Assembly: GCA_964416305.1 (NCBI GenBank)
Contig: CAYQDM010000002.1
Span: forward strand, 114,568 to 178,567
Origin: Acidaminobacter sp964416305
GTDB lineage: Bacteria > Bacillota > Clostridia > Peptostreptococcales > Acidaminobacteraceae
Reading direction: 5' to 3'
Length of the DNA stretch: 64,000 nucleotides
Below the pieces are notes generated by a model, which saw only the letters and a list, made by a program, of their open reading frames with translations, was not told where the DNA came from and did no database searches. Position numbers and translations under genes: made by a program. Position 1 is the stretch's first letter; the number at the start of each line of letters is the position of its first letter. Shown here one piece after another: positions 26,798 through 35,136 of this stretch.

Positions 26798-27166
26798 GTG
26801 AACGCAAACTTTTTATGGACCACGATTACCGTCAAAAGCATTGAAACTTCGCTGTCGTTTTATAAGGACCTGCTGGGTCTGACGATCGAACGGCGCTTTA
26901 TGCCACATCCTGCCCTTGAGCTGTGCTTCCTTAAAGATGAAAACGGCTTTGAGGTCGAGCTCCTGGAGCACAAACCAGCGACTGACGCGGTCACAGCACC
27001 GGCAAACCTTTCGCTGGGCTTTAGTGTCGCTGATCTTGACGAAGCCATGGCAGCATGCAGGGAAAAAGGGATCGAAATAGTCAGCGGACCGTTCGAAGGC
27101 GGCGGCGTCAAATTTTTCTTCGTCAAAGACCCGGACGGCGTCAACGTACAGTTCGTTCAGAAATAG
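26798..27166 (+). CDS. VOC family protein (glyoxalase/dioxygenase superfamily)
   Basis: A 122-residue single-unit VOC protein with two beta-alpha-beta-beta-beta modules. Seen: the opening LWTTITVKSIETSLSFYKDLLGL, ELCFLKDENGFEVELLEH with a metal-type Glu, and the ending FFVKDPDGVNVQFVQ. Members include lactoylglutathione lyases and antibiotic-binding proteins; the substrate is unknown. The GTG start has AAAGGAG upstream. A TATAAT lies at 26703-26708 with no convincing -35. The DEAD-box gene follows after 28 bases, probably in the same transcript. It is divergent from the TipA-type MerR gene, so the regulator may also control it. Confidence 0.85.
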   Translation: MNANFLWTTITVKSIETSLSFYKDLLGLTIERRFMPHPALELCFLKDENGFEVELLEHKPATDAVTAPANLSLGFSVADLDEAMAACREKGIEIVSGPFEGGGVKFFFVKDPDGVNVQFVQK

Positions 27167-27194
27167 ACATCATCACAACTAACAGGAGGTACCC

Positions 27195-28421
27195 GTGAAA
27201 ACCACTTTTTCAACTTTAGGCGTTTCGACAGTGTTGCTTGACGCCCTCACCGCTCAGGGCATTCAGGACCCTACGCCCATCCAGGCTATGGCGATTCCGG
27301 AAATCGCGGCAGGGAGAGACCTGATTGGCGAAGCCCAGACCGGCACTGGAAAAACCCTGGCATTTTTGCTGCCCATCTTCGAAATGGTGGATCCGGCGCT
27401 TCCAAAGGTCCAGGCACTGATTCTGACGCCCACCCGCGAACTCGCCATTCAGATCACTGCCGAAGCCAGAAAGCTGGCAGCCTACGCGCCGCTTCACCTA
27501 TTGGCGGCTTACGGCGGTCAGGATATTCAAGGTCAAATCAAGAAGCTCCAGGGCTCGGCACAGATCGTCATAGGCACACCCGGCAGACTGCTGGATCATC
27601 TGCGAAGGGGAACTCTGCATTTTGACGATCTGAAAGTCCTCGTCCTGGATGAGGCGGATCAAATGCTCCACATTGGTTTCCAGAATGAAGTGGAGATGAT
27701 TCTCAAGCGCACGCCGGCGAGCCGCCAAACCCTATGCTTTTCGGCGACCATGCCAGCCGGGGTCAGGAAGCTGACCCACAAATACCTGAAGGATCCGGTT
27801 CACGTGGCAGTCCCGGCACCAACCGTGACCTTGAAGGACATTGAGCAATATGTGGTCGAGACTACAGACCGCCAAAAGAGACATGACCTGTTCGCCGTCC
27901 TTAAGAAAGAGCGCCCCTTCATGGGCATACTGTTTTGCAGGACAAAGTACAGAGCGGATGCGCTCTACGCTGCTATGTCCCAGGAGGGCTTCAGCTGCGA
28001 GCTCCTCCACGGCGACCTCACCCAGGCCAAACGCGAAAAGGTCATGAAAGCCTTCAGAAAAATGGAGTTTCAGTTCCTGATTGCAACCGACGTCGCCGCC
28101 CGCGGCCTTGACATTGAGGGCATCACCCACGTCTTTAACTACGACATTCCCTCGGATGCCGAGAGCTACATCCACCGGATTGGAAGAACCGGTCGTGCCG
28201 GTGAAAAAGGCCGCGCTTTCACCTTCGTCGCACCCAAGGACAAGCCCGAGCAGCGAACCATAGAGGACGGTATCCAGCTGCGTCTGACGCATTATAACTT
28301 CGACCGGCCGGTGGTTAAACACAACCCACAAGAACCCAAGGCTAAGCCCGTGGAATCGAAATCTGCCCGCCGCCAGCAAAATATAGCGAAAAACAGGTTA
28401 CGCGCTAAGACTAAAAAATAG
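27195..28421 (+). CDS. DEAD-box ATP-dependent RNA helicase
   Basis: A 408-residue DEAD-box helicase with all core motifs: the Q motif (DPTPIQAMAIP), AQTGTGKT, PTRELA, TPGRLLDH, DEAD, SAT, the RGLDIEG region and HRIGRTGR. The C-terminal tail of about 40 residues is Lys/Arg-rich and unstructured, an RNA-binding extension as in RhlE or CshA. It unwinds short RNA duplexes in ribosome assembly or mRNA decay. The GTG start follows AGGAGG at good spacing. Transcription probably ends in the long stem at 28454-28531. Confidence 0.95.
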   Translation: MKTTFSTLGVSTVLLDALTAQGIQDPTPIQAMAIPEIAAGRDLIGEAQTGTGKTLAFLLPIFEMVDPALPKVQALILTPTRELAIQITAEARKLAAYAPLHLLAAYGGQDIQGQIKKLQGSAQIVIGTPGRLLDHLRRGTLHFDDLKVLVLDEADQMLHIGFQNEVEMILKRTPASRQTLCFSATMPAGVRKLTHKYLKDPVHVAVPAPTVTLKDIEQYVVETTDRQKRHDLFAVLKKERPFMGILFCRTKYRADALYAAMSQEGFSCELLHGDLTQAKREKVMKAFRKMEFQFLIATDVAARGLDIEGITHVFNYDIPSDAESYIHRIGRTGRAGEKGRAFTFVAPKDKPEQRTIEDGIQLRLTHYNFDRPVVKHNPQEPKAKPVESKSARRQQNIAKNRLRAKTKK

Positions 28422-28453
28422 TAGAACAGAAGGTCAAAAAGCATAGAATTCAT

Positions 28454-28531
28454 GAAAAAAGCCAAAGATTAGGAACAGCTGTCATAAGGCATTTGCCACA
28501 GACGCATTGTTCCCCTTCTCGGGCTTTTTTC
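28454..28531. terminator. Long imperfect stem, probable bidirectional terminator
   Basis: GAAAAAAGCC (from 28454) pairs with GGGCTTTTTTC (to 28531), and an inner GGAACA pairs with TGTTCC; a small hairpin GGC-ATTT-GCC sits in the loop. T-tracts appear on both strands. It lies between the convergent helicase and MATE genes. The remaining bases to 28674 hold three short GTCAGTC/GTCACTC repeats. Confidence 0.55.
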
Positions 28532-28633
28532 TTTTTGAATTCAAAAGGAAGTGCAAGCGCCTCGCCTACACCTCCCTTTGATTATCCATTATCTTACACA
28601 TAAAGTCCTAAAACTAGCTCTGGCACTAAAATC

Positions 28634-28696
28634 AAATTGGTGTCAGTCACTCAATCCGAATCAGTGCCTGTCACTCAGTTCAACTCAGTGTCAGTC
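28634..28696. repeat. Cluster of GGTGTCAGTCAC-type short repeats
   Basis: Three loosely spaced units (GGTGTCAGTCACTCA, CAGTGCCTGTCACTCA, CAGTGTCAGTCCCC) lie at the 3' end of the MATE gene; the last forms its final codons. The first shares the 17-mer AAATTGGTGTCAGTCAC with 25631-25647. A related GGTGACTGACACC lies at 9042-9054. Confidence 0.55.
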
Positions 28697-30042
28697 CCCA
28701 AAACAGAATCTTCTTTCGGTATTCCATATTTAAACAATACCGCGACCATCCCCAGCATAAGAATCCCCTTGATGACGGAGCTCCCGGAAATAGACCACCA
28801 TATGCCGTCCAGACCCAAGAATGCCGGCGCAGACAATAAATAGGCGAACGGAACGCGCAGTCCTGTAAAAACGATGCCCAGCACTGCAGGATACAACGGC
28901 TTGTTCAACGCGTTAAAACAACCTGAAAAAGTCATTTCTATGCACATAAATACCTGTGAGATCGACAGAATCTTGAGGTACCGTACGCCTATTTCCACGG
29001 TTGTAACCTCACTGACAAAAATTCTCATCAAAGGCTCACTGAAAAAGTACAACAATGCTGAAGTGCCTATCCCAAAGGCAATCATGATCTGCCCCGCTAC
29101 AACCGTACCTTTTCGAACCCGTTCAAATTGGCCTGCCCCAAAGTTTTGACCGACAAATGCACTTAGCGCCGCAGCGAAGCCTTGAGCCGTCATATAAGTA
29201 ATGGACTCAATCTGAACGCCAATTTTTTGCGCGGCAATCGCATCCGGGCCAAAGGATGCAATCACTTTGGCGATCAAGATTGAAAACGTATTGAACAGGC
29301 AGCGCTGGAAGGACACCGGAAGTCCTAAAGCCAACATGGATTTTACGGTATCCAGCGAAAAAGGCTGTCTCAAAGAAAATACCTTGAATAATCTGCCGTG
29401 CAGGAGCATATAGAGAAGAATCACAGTAACCAGCATCTGAGACAGTACTGTCGCTAATGCCGCACCACCCACACCCAATCCAAGTACAAAAATGAAGATG
29501 GGATCCAGAACAATATTAGTCAGAATTCCGATTGAGTTGACTTTAAAGGGAAGCCGGCTTTGACCCGCACCATTGAACATAGACGCAATGACGAGATTCA
29601 AAAAGGAAAACAGCATGCCGCTGGCCATGATCCCCAGGTAAGACCTGGCATTTTGTTCAACTTCAAAATTGTTGAGATCAAAAAATCCTATCAATGGCCC
29701 TTTTGCCAAAGTTAAAAACAGCCCGTAAGCAAGTCCAAAGGCCACAGCTAAATAAAGAGCCATCCCAGCGATTTGCTTTGCGTATGATTCATTCCCAGCA
29801 CCAAGACTTTGTGCGATTTTCACTTCGGTACCGACCTGCACCATAGTGATTATGGAGAGACCAAACCATACAAAAAAGCCTGCTGTACCTATGGCTGCCA
29901 CGGCATCACTGCCCAAACGGCCTATCCAGATCATATCGACTATTTGGTTAGCCATTTGCAGAAAGGCAGTTCCCATAATAGGCAGTGCCAGGGTGATCAA
30001 CGCTTTTGTAATACTGCCGCGTAATAAATATTGTGGATTCAA
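28675..30042 (-). CDS. MATE family multidrug/toxin efflux transporter
   Basis: A 455-residue MATE transporter with twelve membrane segments in two six-helix bundles. Seen: the opening ITKALITLALPIMGTAFLQM, VDMIWIGRLGSDAVAAIG, and the mid-protein LALGLPVSFQRCLFNTFSILI that starts the second bundle. It exports cationic drugs or metabolites using Na+ or H+. The start is a TTG at 30042 with AGGAGGAG upstream. The final residues (DSVLGTDTELN) are encoded by a short intergenic-type repeat, so the C-terminus may have been extended by it. Confidence 0.92.
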   Translation of the reverse strand: MNPQYLLRGSITKALITLALPIMGTAFLQMANQIVDMIWIGRLGSDAVAAIGTAGFFVWFGLSIITMVQVGTEVKIAQSLGAGNESYAKQIAGMALYLAVAFGLAYGLFLTLAKGPLIGFFDLNNFEVEQNARSYLGIMASGMLFSFLNLVIASMFNGAGQSRLPFKVNSIGILTNIVLDPIFIFVLGLGVGGAALATVLSQMLVTVILLYMLLHGRLFKVFSLRQPFSLDTVKSMLALGLPVSFQRCLFNTFSILIAKVIASFGPDAIAAQKIGVQIESITYMTAQGFAAALSAFVGQNFGAGQFERVRKGTVVAGQIMIAFGIGTSALLYFFSEPLMRIFVSEVTTVEIGVRYLKILSISQVFMCIEMTFSGCFNALNKPLYPAVLGIVFTGLRVPFAYLLSAPAFLGLDGIWWSISGSSVIKGILMLGMVAVLFKYGIPKEDSVLGTDTELN

Positions 30043-30255
30043 GGTGACGTCTCCTCCTGGTCATGGAAATGATTGTCTTATGCGTAAATGAGACTGATTG
30101 AAAGAGACCGGTAACGGCTGGGTCAACTCGGAACTCAGAATTGCTTCGATCCACACAGCGCCCCTTCAGCAATTTAATTCTATACGAAAAAATTGGACGT
30201 GAAAAGATGTTTTTGGTAGATCCAAGCAGACGAATTAATGTTCCAGTAGTACTTT

Positions 30256-30281
30256 ACCGCAACTCTCTATGCGGTTTTTTA
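30256..30281 (+). terminator. Terminator-like hairpin with no gene in front
   Basis: ACCGCA and TGCGGT pair around an eight-base loop and run into six T residues on the plus strand. No convincing plus-strand gene precedes it in the 200 bases from the MATE start. It may end a small RNA or a transcript leaving the MATE promoter region, or may shield the ilv leader. The rest of 30043-30380 is AT-rich without a supported gene. Confidence 0.5.
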
Positions 30282-30380
30282 CCTCCGTCGGAATCACACC
30301 TGCCACAAACCCTGAATTCTCAATGTCTTCGACAATTAAATATTTTTTATAAAATTTCAAAACAAATTTTCTAAATATTC

Positions 30381-30409
30381 TTGACATGTCGCGCCATAGT
30401 ACCTATAAT
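30381..30409 (+). promoter_or_regulatory. Promoter of the ilvBN T-box leader
   Basis: TTGACA (30381-30386), 17 bases, TATAAT (30404-30409): a consensus vegetative promoter. Transcription should begin near 30416. Confidence 0.88.
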
Positions 30410-30415
30410 GAGAAC

Positions 30416-30736
30416 AATATCTCAAAGGTGTTGACGGAGTTAAAGGTATCCCCCGTGGTCCAAGAGAGTCGCTATCGGTGTGAATGCGGCATCACGGCAT
30501 ACTCATGCTCGCTCCCGAACCGTCTGTTCGAACAGGATCAAGCGCTTTTGCCGTTTAACGGCGAGGACTGCTGAATCCAGAGTAGGCCAGGCCGCGTGCT
30601 CGCGTTAAAGGGCAAAGGTTCTGCCATTTTATTGGCACGACCTGATCGAGTGATGTTCGGAAACCGGACATACATAGAGTGGTACCGCGGAGTAGACTTC
30701 GCCTCTAATAATACAGAGGCGGAGTTTTTTTATTAT
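30416..30736 (+). ncRNA. T-box riboswitch leader of ilvBN
   Basis: A ~320-base leader with the T-box sequence AGAGTGGTACCGCGG at 30676-30690, whose core pairs with the free CCA end of an uncharged tRNA. It is followed by a terminator (30696-30731; ACTTCGCCTCT pairing with AGAGGCGGAGT, then seven T). Stem I begins near GACGGAG (30434) and contains the AAGAGAG element of the AG bulge region (30461-30467). A Stem III-like region precedes the antiterminator. The specifier codon could not be placed with confidence. From the downstream genes a branched-chain aminoacyl tRNA (Leu, Ile or Val) is expected. Confidence 0.92.
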
Positions 30737-30782
30737 CTGTAACCCACTCGTCACACCAGAGACGAAAGGAGCTAGATGCAAG

Positions 30783-32405
30783 GTGAGAGTAGCGGACATT
30801 ATTATTAAAGCATTTGAAATGCAAGGAATCACAACTATCTTTGGTTATCCCGGCGGCGCAAATCTGCCGCTTTACGATGCACTAAGACTAAACACAAACG
30901 TCAAACACGTCCTTGTCCGCAATGAGCAGGCAGCAGCTCACGCTGCAAACGGCTATGCCCGTGCGAATAAAAAAATTGGTGCCTGCATGGCAACCTCCGG
31001 ACCGGGCGCAACCAATTTGATCACAGGGATCGCGACAGCCTACATGGACTCTATTCCTATGATCATCATCACAGGGCAGGTCAAATCTGACCTCATTGGC
31101 AAAGACGTCTTCCAGGAAGCGGATATCGTCGGCGCCACCGAATCCTTTACAAAGCACAATTATTTGGTCAAGAATCCAAATGAGATTCCCAGAATATTGG
31201 CCGAAGCTTTTTATATTGCGACAACCGGAAGACCCGGACCTGTGCTGATCGACATCCCTCGTGATGTGCTCGAAGCGCGCATTCCGTTTTCAACACTTCC
31301 CAACGTGTCCATTCCAGGTTATAACCCTACTATCGAGGGCCACGCAGGACAAATCAAGCGTGCGCTCCAGAAACTGAACGCAGCGAAGCGCCCTATCATC
31401 TACGCCGGCGGCGGCGTTATTGCCGCAAAAGCGATACAGGAGCTCCAGGACTTCGCGAAGGCGGCGAACATCCCGGTCATCAACACCTTGATGGGTCTCG
31501 GTTCTTTCCCTATGGATTCACCGCTCTTCATTGGCATGGTTGGTTACCACGGCCATGACTATGCCATGGAGATCATAAGCAAAGCTGATTTTGTCCTGAT
31601 CGCAGGCTCCAGAATGTCTGACCGTGCGACACTCAACTTTAGGGCCCTGAGTCCTCAGGCAGATGTCGTCCACATTGACATTGACCCTGCAGAAATTGGA
31701 AAGATCTTTAATCATCAGATTCCGATGGTCGGCGATCTGAAACTGATCCTCAAAAAACTGCTTGAAAAGATCACGCCGCTGGAGACAGACGCATGGCTTG
31801 AAGAGATCGCATTGATCAAGCCGAAACTCGAGCCTGTCGTTGCCAACGATTCAAAAACTGTCAGTCCGAAAGTCGCGCTGCGCATCCTTTCTGAAAAAGT
31901 GGACAATGATGCCATCCTCGTCGCGGATGTCGGCCAGAATCAGATCATTGCTGCTCGCAACTTCCCATACAACGGCAACAGGATGTACCTCACTTCAGGC
32001 GGCCTTGGCACAATGGGTTACAGTTTGCCGGCTGCCATAGGCGCTACCTACGGTGCCCCAGACAAACAAGTCATCAGCGTGGTCGGGGACGGCGGCATTC
32101 AGATGTTGATTGCCGAACTTGGAACGTTAAAGCAATCCGGTCACAAAATGATGGTCATGCTGTTTAACAACCATCGGCTGGGAATGGTTAGAGAACTTCA
32201 GGATACGCAGTTCAACAGCAATTACTATGCCGTCGACTGGGAGTTCACCCCGGACTTTGTCAAAATTGCTGAAGCCTACGGTCTGCCGGCCATTCGAGTC
32301 ACCTCCAATGCCGAGGTAGGAAAGGCAATTGATGCCGCCCTCGCTGCAGATGGTCCGACCTTTATTGAATGCATGGTTGATCCCGATGAAAATTGCCTGA
32401 CGTAA
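30783..32405 (+). CDS. ilvB: Acetolactate synthase large subunit
   Basis: A 540-residue thiamine diphosphate enzyme that condenses two pyruvates to acetolactate, or pyruvate with 2-oxobutyrate, the first common step of valine, leucine and isoleucine synthesis. Seen: the catalytic Glu in VRNEQAAAHAANGYARA (Glu48), GPGATN, and the ThDP-binding motif starting GDGGIQM and ending FNNHRLGM. The GTG start at 30783 has AAAGGAG somewhat far upstream (11 bases). It is controlled by the T-box leader. ilvN follows after 36 bases. The other pathway genes ilvC, leuABCD and a clear biosynthetic ilvD are not adjacent. Confidence 0.95.
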   Translation: MRVADIIIKAFEMQGITTIFGYPGGANLPLYDALRLNTNVKHVLVRNEQAAAHAANGYARANKKIGACMATSGPGATNLITGIATAYMDSIPMIIITGQVKSDLIGKDVFQEADIVGATESFTKHNYLVKNPNEIPRILAEAFYIATTGRPGPVLIDIPRDVLEARIPFSTLPNVSIPGYNPTIEGHAGQIKRALQKLNAAKRPIIYAGGGVIAAKAIQELQDFAKAANIPVINTLMGLGSFPMDSPLFIGMVGYHGHDYAMEIISKADFVLIAGSRMSDRATLNFRALSPQADVVHIDIDPAEIGKIFNHQIPMVGDLKLILKKLLEKITPLETDAWLEEIALIKPKLEPVVANDSKTVSPKVALRILSEKVDNDAILVADVGQNQIIAARNFPYNGNRMYLTSGGLGTMGYSLPAAIGATYGAPDKQVISVVGDGGIQMLIAELGTLKQSGHKMMVMLFNNHRLGMVRELQDTQFNSNYYAVDWEFTPDFVKIAEAYGLPAIRVTSNAEVGKAIDAALAADGPTFIECMVDPDENCLT

Positions 32406-32441
32406 ACTTAGTTTATGATGCAGATGTAGGAGGCTCATATT

Positions 32442-32924
32442 ATGATAGTCCAAAAACGTTTTATTTCCCTCTTGGTTGAAAACAACGCCGGCGTGCTTAG
32501 CCGGATCGCCGGACTTTTTACGCGGCGCGGCTACAACATAGATTCCCTGACCGTTGGAGAGACCGAAAATCCCAGAATTTCCAGGATGACTATTGTCATG
32601 ACCTGTGACTCCGCGACTTTTGAACAGATCAAAAAACAGCTGAACAAACTGATCGAAGTCATCAAGATCACTGAACTCAAGCATGACAACGCCTTGATGC
32701 GTGAACTCATTCTGATCAAATTGAAGGCGAATGACAATGACCGGTCCAAGCTCATTGAAATCAGCAATATTTTCAGAGCGAAAGTCATAGATGTGACTAT
32801 GTCAACAATGACCATTGAGCTGACAGGTGATGAAATTAAAGTCAGCGGTTTCCTTGAGATGATGCGGCCGTTTTCTATTGTGGAATTGATCAGAACAGGA
32901 TTCTGCGGGATAGAGCGCGGATAG
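32442..32924 (+). CDS. ilvN: Acetolactate synthase small (regulatory) subunit
   Basis: A 160-residue regulatory subunit with an N-terminal ACT domain (FISLLVENNAGVLSRIAGLFTRRGYNIDS) that binds valine for feedback inhibition, and the C-terminal AHAS domain (ELILIKLKAN, then MTIELTGDEIKVSGFLEMMRPFSIVELIRTG). Length and layout are normal for IlvH/IlvN. AGGAGG lies before the ATG at 32442. It ends the T-box-controlled operon, which a strong terminator closes. Confidence 0.95.
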   Translation: MIVQKRFISLLVENNAGVLSRIAGLFTRRGYNIDSLTVGETENPRISRMTIVMTCDSATFEQIKKQLNKLIEVIKITELKHDNALMRELILIKLKANDNDRSKLIEISNIFRAKVIDVTMSTMTIELTGDEIKVSGFLEMMRPFSIVELIRTGFCGIERG

Positions 32925-32964
32925 TCAATACTGTTTGACAACGAATTCATCACCAATAAAAATT

Positions 32965-33014
32965 AACCCTCCGGAATTGTGATCTTTCTGATCACAGTCC
33001 GGAGGGTTTTTAGT
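32965..33014 (+). terminator. Rho-independent terminator after ilvN
   Basis: AACCCTCCGG pairs with CCGGAGGGTT, and the inner TGTGATC pairs with GATCACA; five T follow. It also faces the convergent CC/Se-like gene. Confidence 0.93.
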
Positions 33015-33020
33015 TTGACA

Positions 33021-33311
33021 TTACAACATGTTGAGACCTTCCGCTTCCAGGGATTTCATACCCAGAAAGCGCTTGACGTGAATTCTGACCTCACCCTTTC
33101 GGGCATCAGCGCCTTTAAAGACAAAGATCTTAAGTCCATCCTGAAACAGGACGTCATATTTGTGAACCGGATCTTTGGGTGGACCAAAATGAACCGTAGG
33201 CTCGCTGACGGGGACACAGCTGTTTCCTGCAGTAAACAGATCCAGCGTCAACTCAGTATGGCCTTTCTCGGCAGCGAGCTTCAAAACTTCTTCAGAGATA
33301 ATCAGCTTGAT
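33021..33311 (-). CDS. CC/Se-motif-type small protein (HesB-like selenoprotein homologue), Cys form
   Basis: An ~96-residue protein resembling the CC/Se motif family of (seleno)proteins: an N-terminal IISEEV helix, LTLDLFTAGNSCVPVSEPTV, YDVLFQDGLKIFVFKG, and the ending GFLGMKSLEAEGLN-like strand. Relatives often carry Sec-Cys or Cys-Cys at the SC position; here there is only one Cys. The start is doubtful. No ATG, GTG or TTG precedes the conserved IKLIISEEV. The only TTG (33284) would remove nine family residues and has a weak ribosome binding site. An ATC at 33311 has AAGGGGGG eight bases upstream, so a rare non-AUG start is likely. Function unknown, perhaps thiol or metal binding. Confidence 0.65.
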   Translation of the reverse strand: MKLIISEEVLKLAAEKGHTELTLDLFTAGNSCVPVSEPTVHFGPPKDPVHKYDVLFQDGLKIFVFKGADARKGEVRIHVKRFLGMKSLEAEGLNML

Positions 33312-33372
33312 GTTAGGATCCCCCCTTCTCTGCCTAATAAAAAGCGTCTAAATACCCACTTCAAGACGAGGG

Positions 33373-34998
33373 TTATTTCGCTTCTTTAGGTTTTACTGCT
33401 TCGTTAGTAAACAGGACTTTGTAAGACAGCTTGATGAGTACCAGTGCGAGGATGAACAACACAGCACCAAAGATGACCAGCGCGTAGTTGCCGCCTGCAA
33501 GGTTCGCCCTGACCAGGAAGACCAGTGCTGTCAATGTGACCGCGAACATAAAGACCATAGGAATCTTGATCATGGTATGTGCCTTGCCGGCTTTTTTGAG
33601 CCATGCAGCAGCCGCGAGCAGAGCAAGTGCTGCGAGCAGTTGGTTCGCTGATCCGAAGACCGGCCAAACTTTAGCGTAACCGGTTGCGCCGAGCCAGCCG
33701 CCGACAGCGACCGTGACCAGCGTCGCGAAGTATCTATTTGTCAATAGTTTGGACGCCCCTGTTGCCTGGGCTTCGCCCTTGTCAAAGAATTCCTGGAAGA
33801 TAAAGCGGCCAATCCTGGTGCCGGAGTCGAGCGAAGTCAATGCAAATGCAGAAACAGCCAAAGCTACAAAGGATTTTCCAAGTGCAAGGTCTATGCCGAT
33901 GGTCGTCATAAACGTACCAACACCATCAGCGAAGACGTTGGTTGGTCCGCCTGCTGACAGGAGCTCTGCCAAACGATCAGCGCCAATATAGGCTGCTGTG
34001 ATCAGTGAAACGACAGCGAGAACGCCTTCAATCAGCATGGAACCATAGCCAATCAATTTGATGTCTTTTTCGGAATCTATCTGCTTGGACGACGTACCAG
34101 AGCTGATCAGGGAGTGGAATCCGGAGATCGCGCCGCAGGCAACTGTAACAAACAGAATTGGGAACATGAAACTGGTCCCGACTTTAAAACTGGTAACGGC
34201 TGGCAGCTGGATGTCAGGTCGGAAGAACAAAAGTCCAACAACCGCGCCGCCAATCATGGCATAAAGCAGGAATGAGTTCAAATAGTCTCTCGGCTGGAGC
34301 AGGATCCAGACCGGAGTAACAGAAGCGACGAAAATATAGGCTAGAATGAAGGCGTACCAAACTTCAAAGGAAGCGACGATTGGGAACTGAACGCCTACCC
34401 AAACAGAAACGAAAAGGAGAATGACACCCACTATAGTTGCAGGTAATAGACCAATGCCCATTCTGTTGGTCGCGAAACCAAAGAGAACTGCCAGTGCAAT
34501 AAACAGCAGAGATGTCGTCGCAACAGAAGGTACACCCACAAAGCTGTTTGCGACGATGTTTGCGAAAGCTGCAATAACGAGCAGCAGTGTTACCCACGCA
34601 AACATATTAAAGAGTTTTTTGCCCGTATCACCGATGGTATCTTCAATAACGTTGCCGATAGACTTACTGTCATGCCGCACAGAGGCAAACAATGAAGCAA
34701 AGTCATGGACGCCGCCGAAGAAAATACTGCCCACGACGATCCACAAGAAGACCGGTACCCAACCAAAAATAGCGGCGGAGATCGGACCGACTATTGGTCC
34801 GGCACCCGCGATGGACGCGAAGTGGTGACCTAAAAGTACCGGCGCTTTGGCAGGCACATAGTCCACACCGTCACCCATGGTATGGGCGGGCGTTTTTCGA
34901 CTGTAGTCGACACCCCATTTCTTGGCGAGCCACGAACCATATGTAACATAAGCAATTAAAAAGACGATGATGGAGACAGCAATGAGTGTTAAAGCCAT
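33373..34998 (-). CDS. cstA: Carbon starvation protein CstA (peptide/pyruvate transporter)
   Basis: A 541-residue membrane protein of the CstA family with about 15 membrane helices. Seen: GDGVDYVPAKAPVLLGHHFASIAGAGPIVGPI, the family hallmark near residues 43-74, then GGVHDFASLFASVRHDSKSIG, and HSLISSGTSSKQI. In E. coli CstA and its paralogue BtsT carry peptides or pyruvate into carbon-starved cells. The ATG at 34998 has GGGAGGTAGG upstream. It is read in the same direction as the unknown gene 35137-35655, with hairpins in between, so it probably has its own promoter. Confidence 0.95.
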   Translation of the reverse strand: MALTLIAVSIIVFLIAYVTYGSWLAKKWGVDYSRKTPAHTMGDGVDYVPAKAPVLLGHHFASIAGAGPIVGPISAAIFGWVPVFLWIVVGSIFFGGVHDFASLFASVRHDSKSIGNVIEDTIGDTGKKLFNMFAWVTLLLVIAAFANIVANSFVGVPSVATTSLLFIALAVLFGFATNRMGIGLLPATIVGVILLFVSVWVGVQFPIVASFEVWYAFILAYIFVASVTPVWILLQPRDYLNSFLLYAMIGGAVVGLLFFRPDIQLPAVTSFKVGTSFMFPILFVTVACGAISGFHSLISSGTSSKQIDSEKDIKLIGYGSMLIEGVLAVVSLITAAYIGADRLAELLSAGGPTNVFADGVGTFMTTIGIDLALGKSFVALAVSAFALTSLDSGTRIGRFIFQEFFDKGEAQATGASKLLTNRYFATLVTVAVGGWLGATGYAKVWPVFGSANQLLAALALLAAAAWLKKAGKAHTMIKIPMVFMFAVTLTALVFLVRANLAGGNYALVIFGAVLFILALVLIKLSYKVLFTNEAVKPKEAK

Positions 34999-35061
34999 AA
35001 CCCTACCTCCCTAATGATCTATTGTATCTCGGACCTCTGCAGTTGTCCGGGATGACCATGT

Positions 35062-35091
35062 AAAAGGCCTCGCCCCGATCTTGGGGTGGGC
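35062..35091 (-). terminator. Probable terminator after the unknown gene
   Basis: On the minus strand GCC-CA-CCCC and GGGG-CGA-GGC pair around AAGATC and run into CTTTTAC. A second hairpin, CGGAC with GTCCG (35031-35050), lies closer to cstA. Confidence 0.6.
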
Positions 35092-35136
35092 TTGAAACTA
35101 TGTAACGGAGATCCATCTCTCTCTTAAAACCTATTG

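Noticed and set aside
30141..30374. 77-codon ORF upstream of the T-box
   Set aside because: It runs through a terminator-like hairpin, lacks a ribosome binding site and has no recognisable features.
30416..30560. Specifier codon CCG or CUC in the T-box
   Set aside because: I could not align Stem I securely; either reading would be a guess.
33021..33311. Selenocysteine codon in the CC/Se-type gene
   Set aside because: The motif position is encoded as Cys and there is no in-frame TGA.
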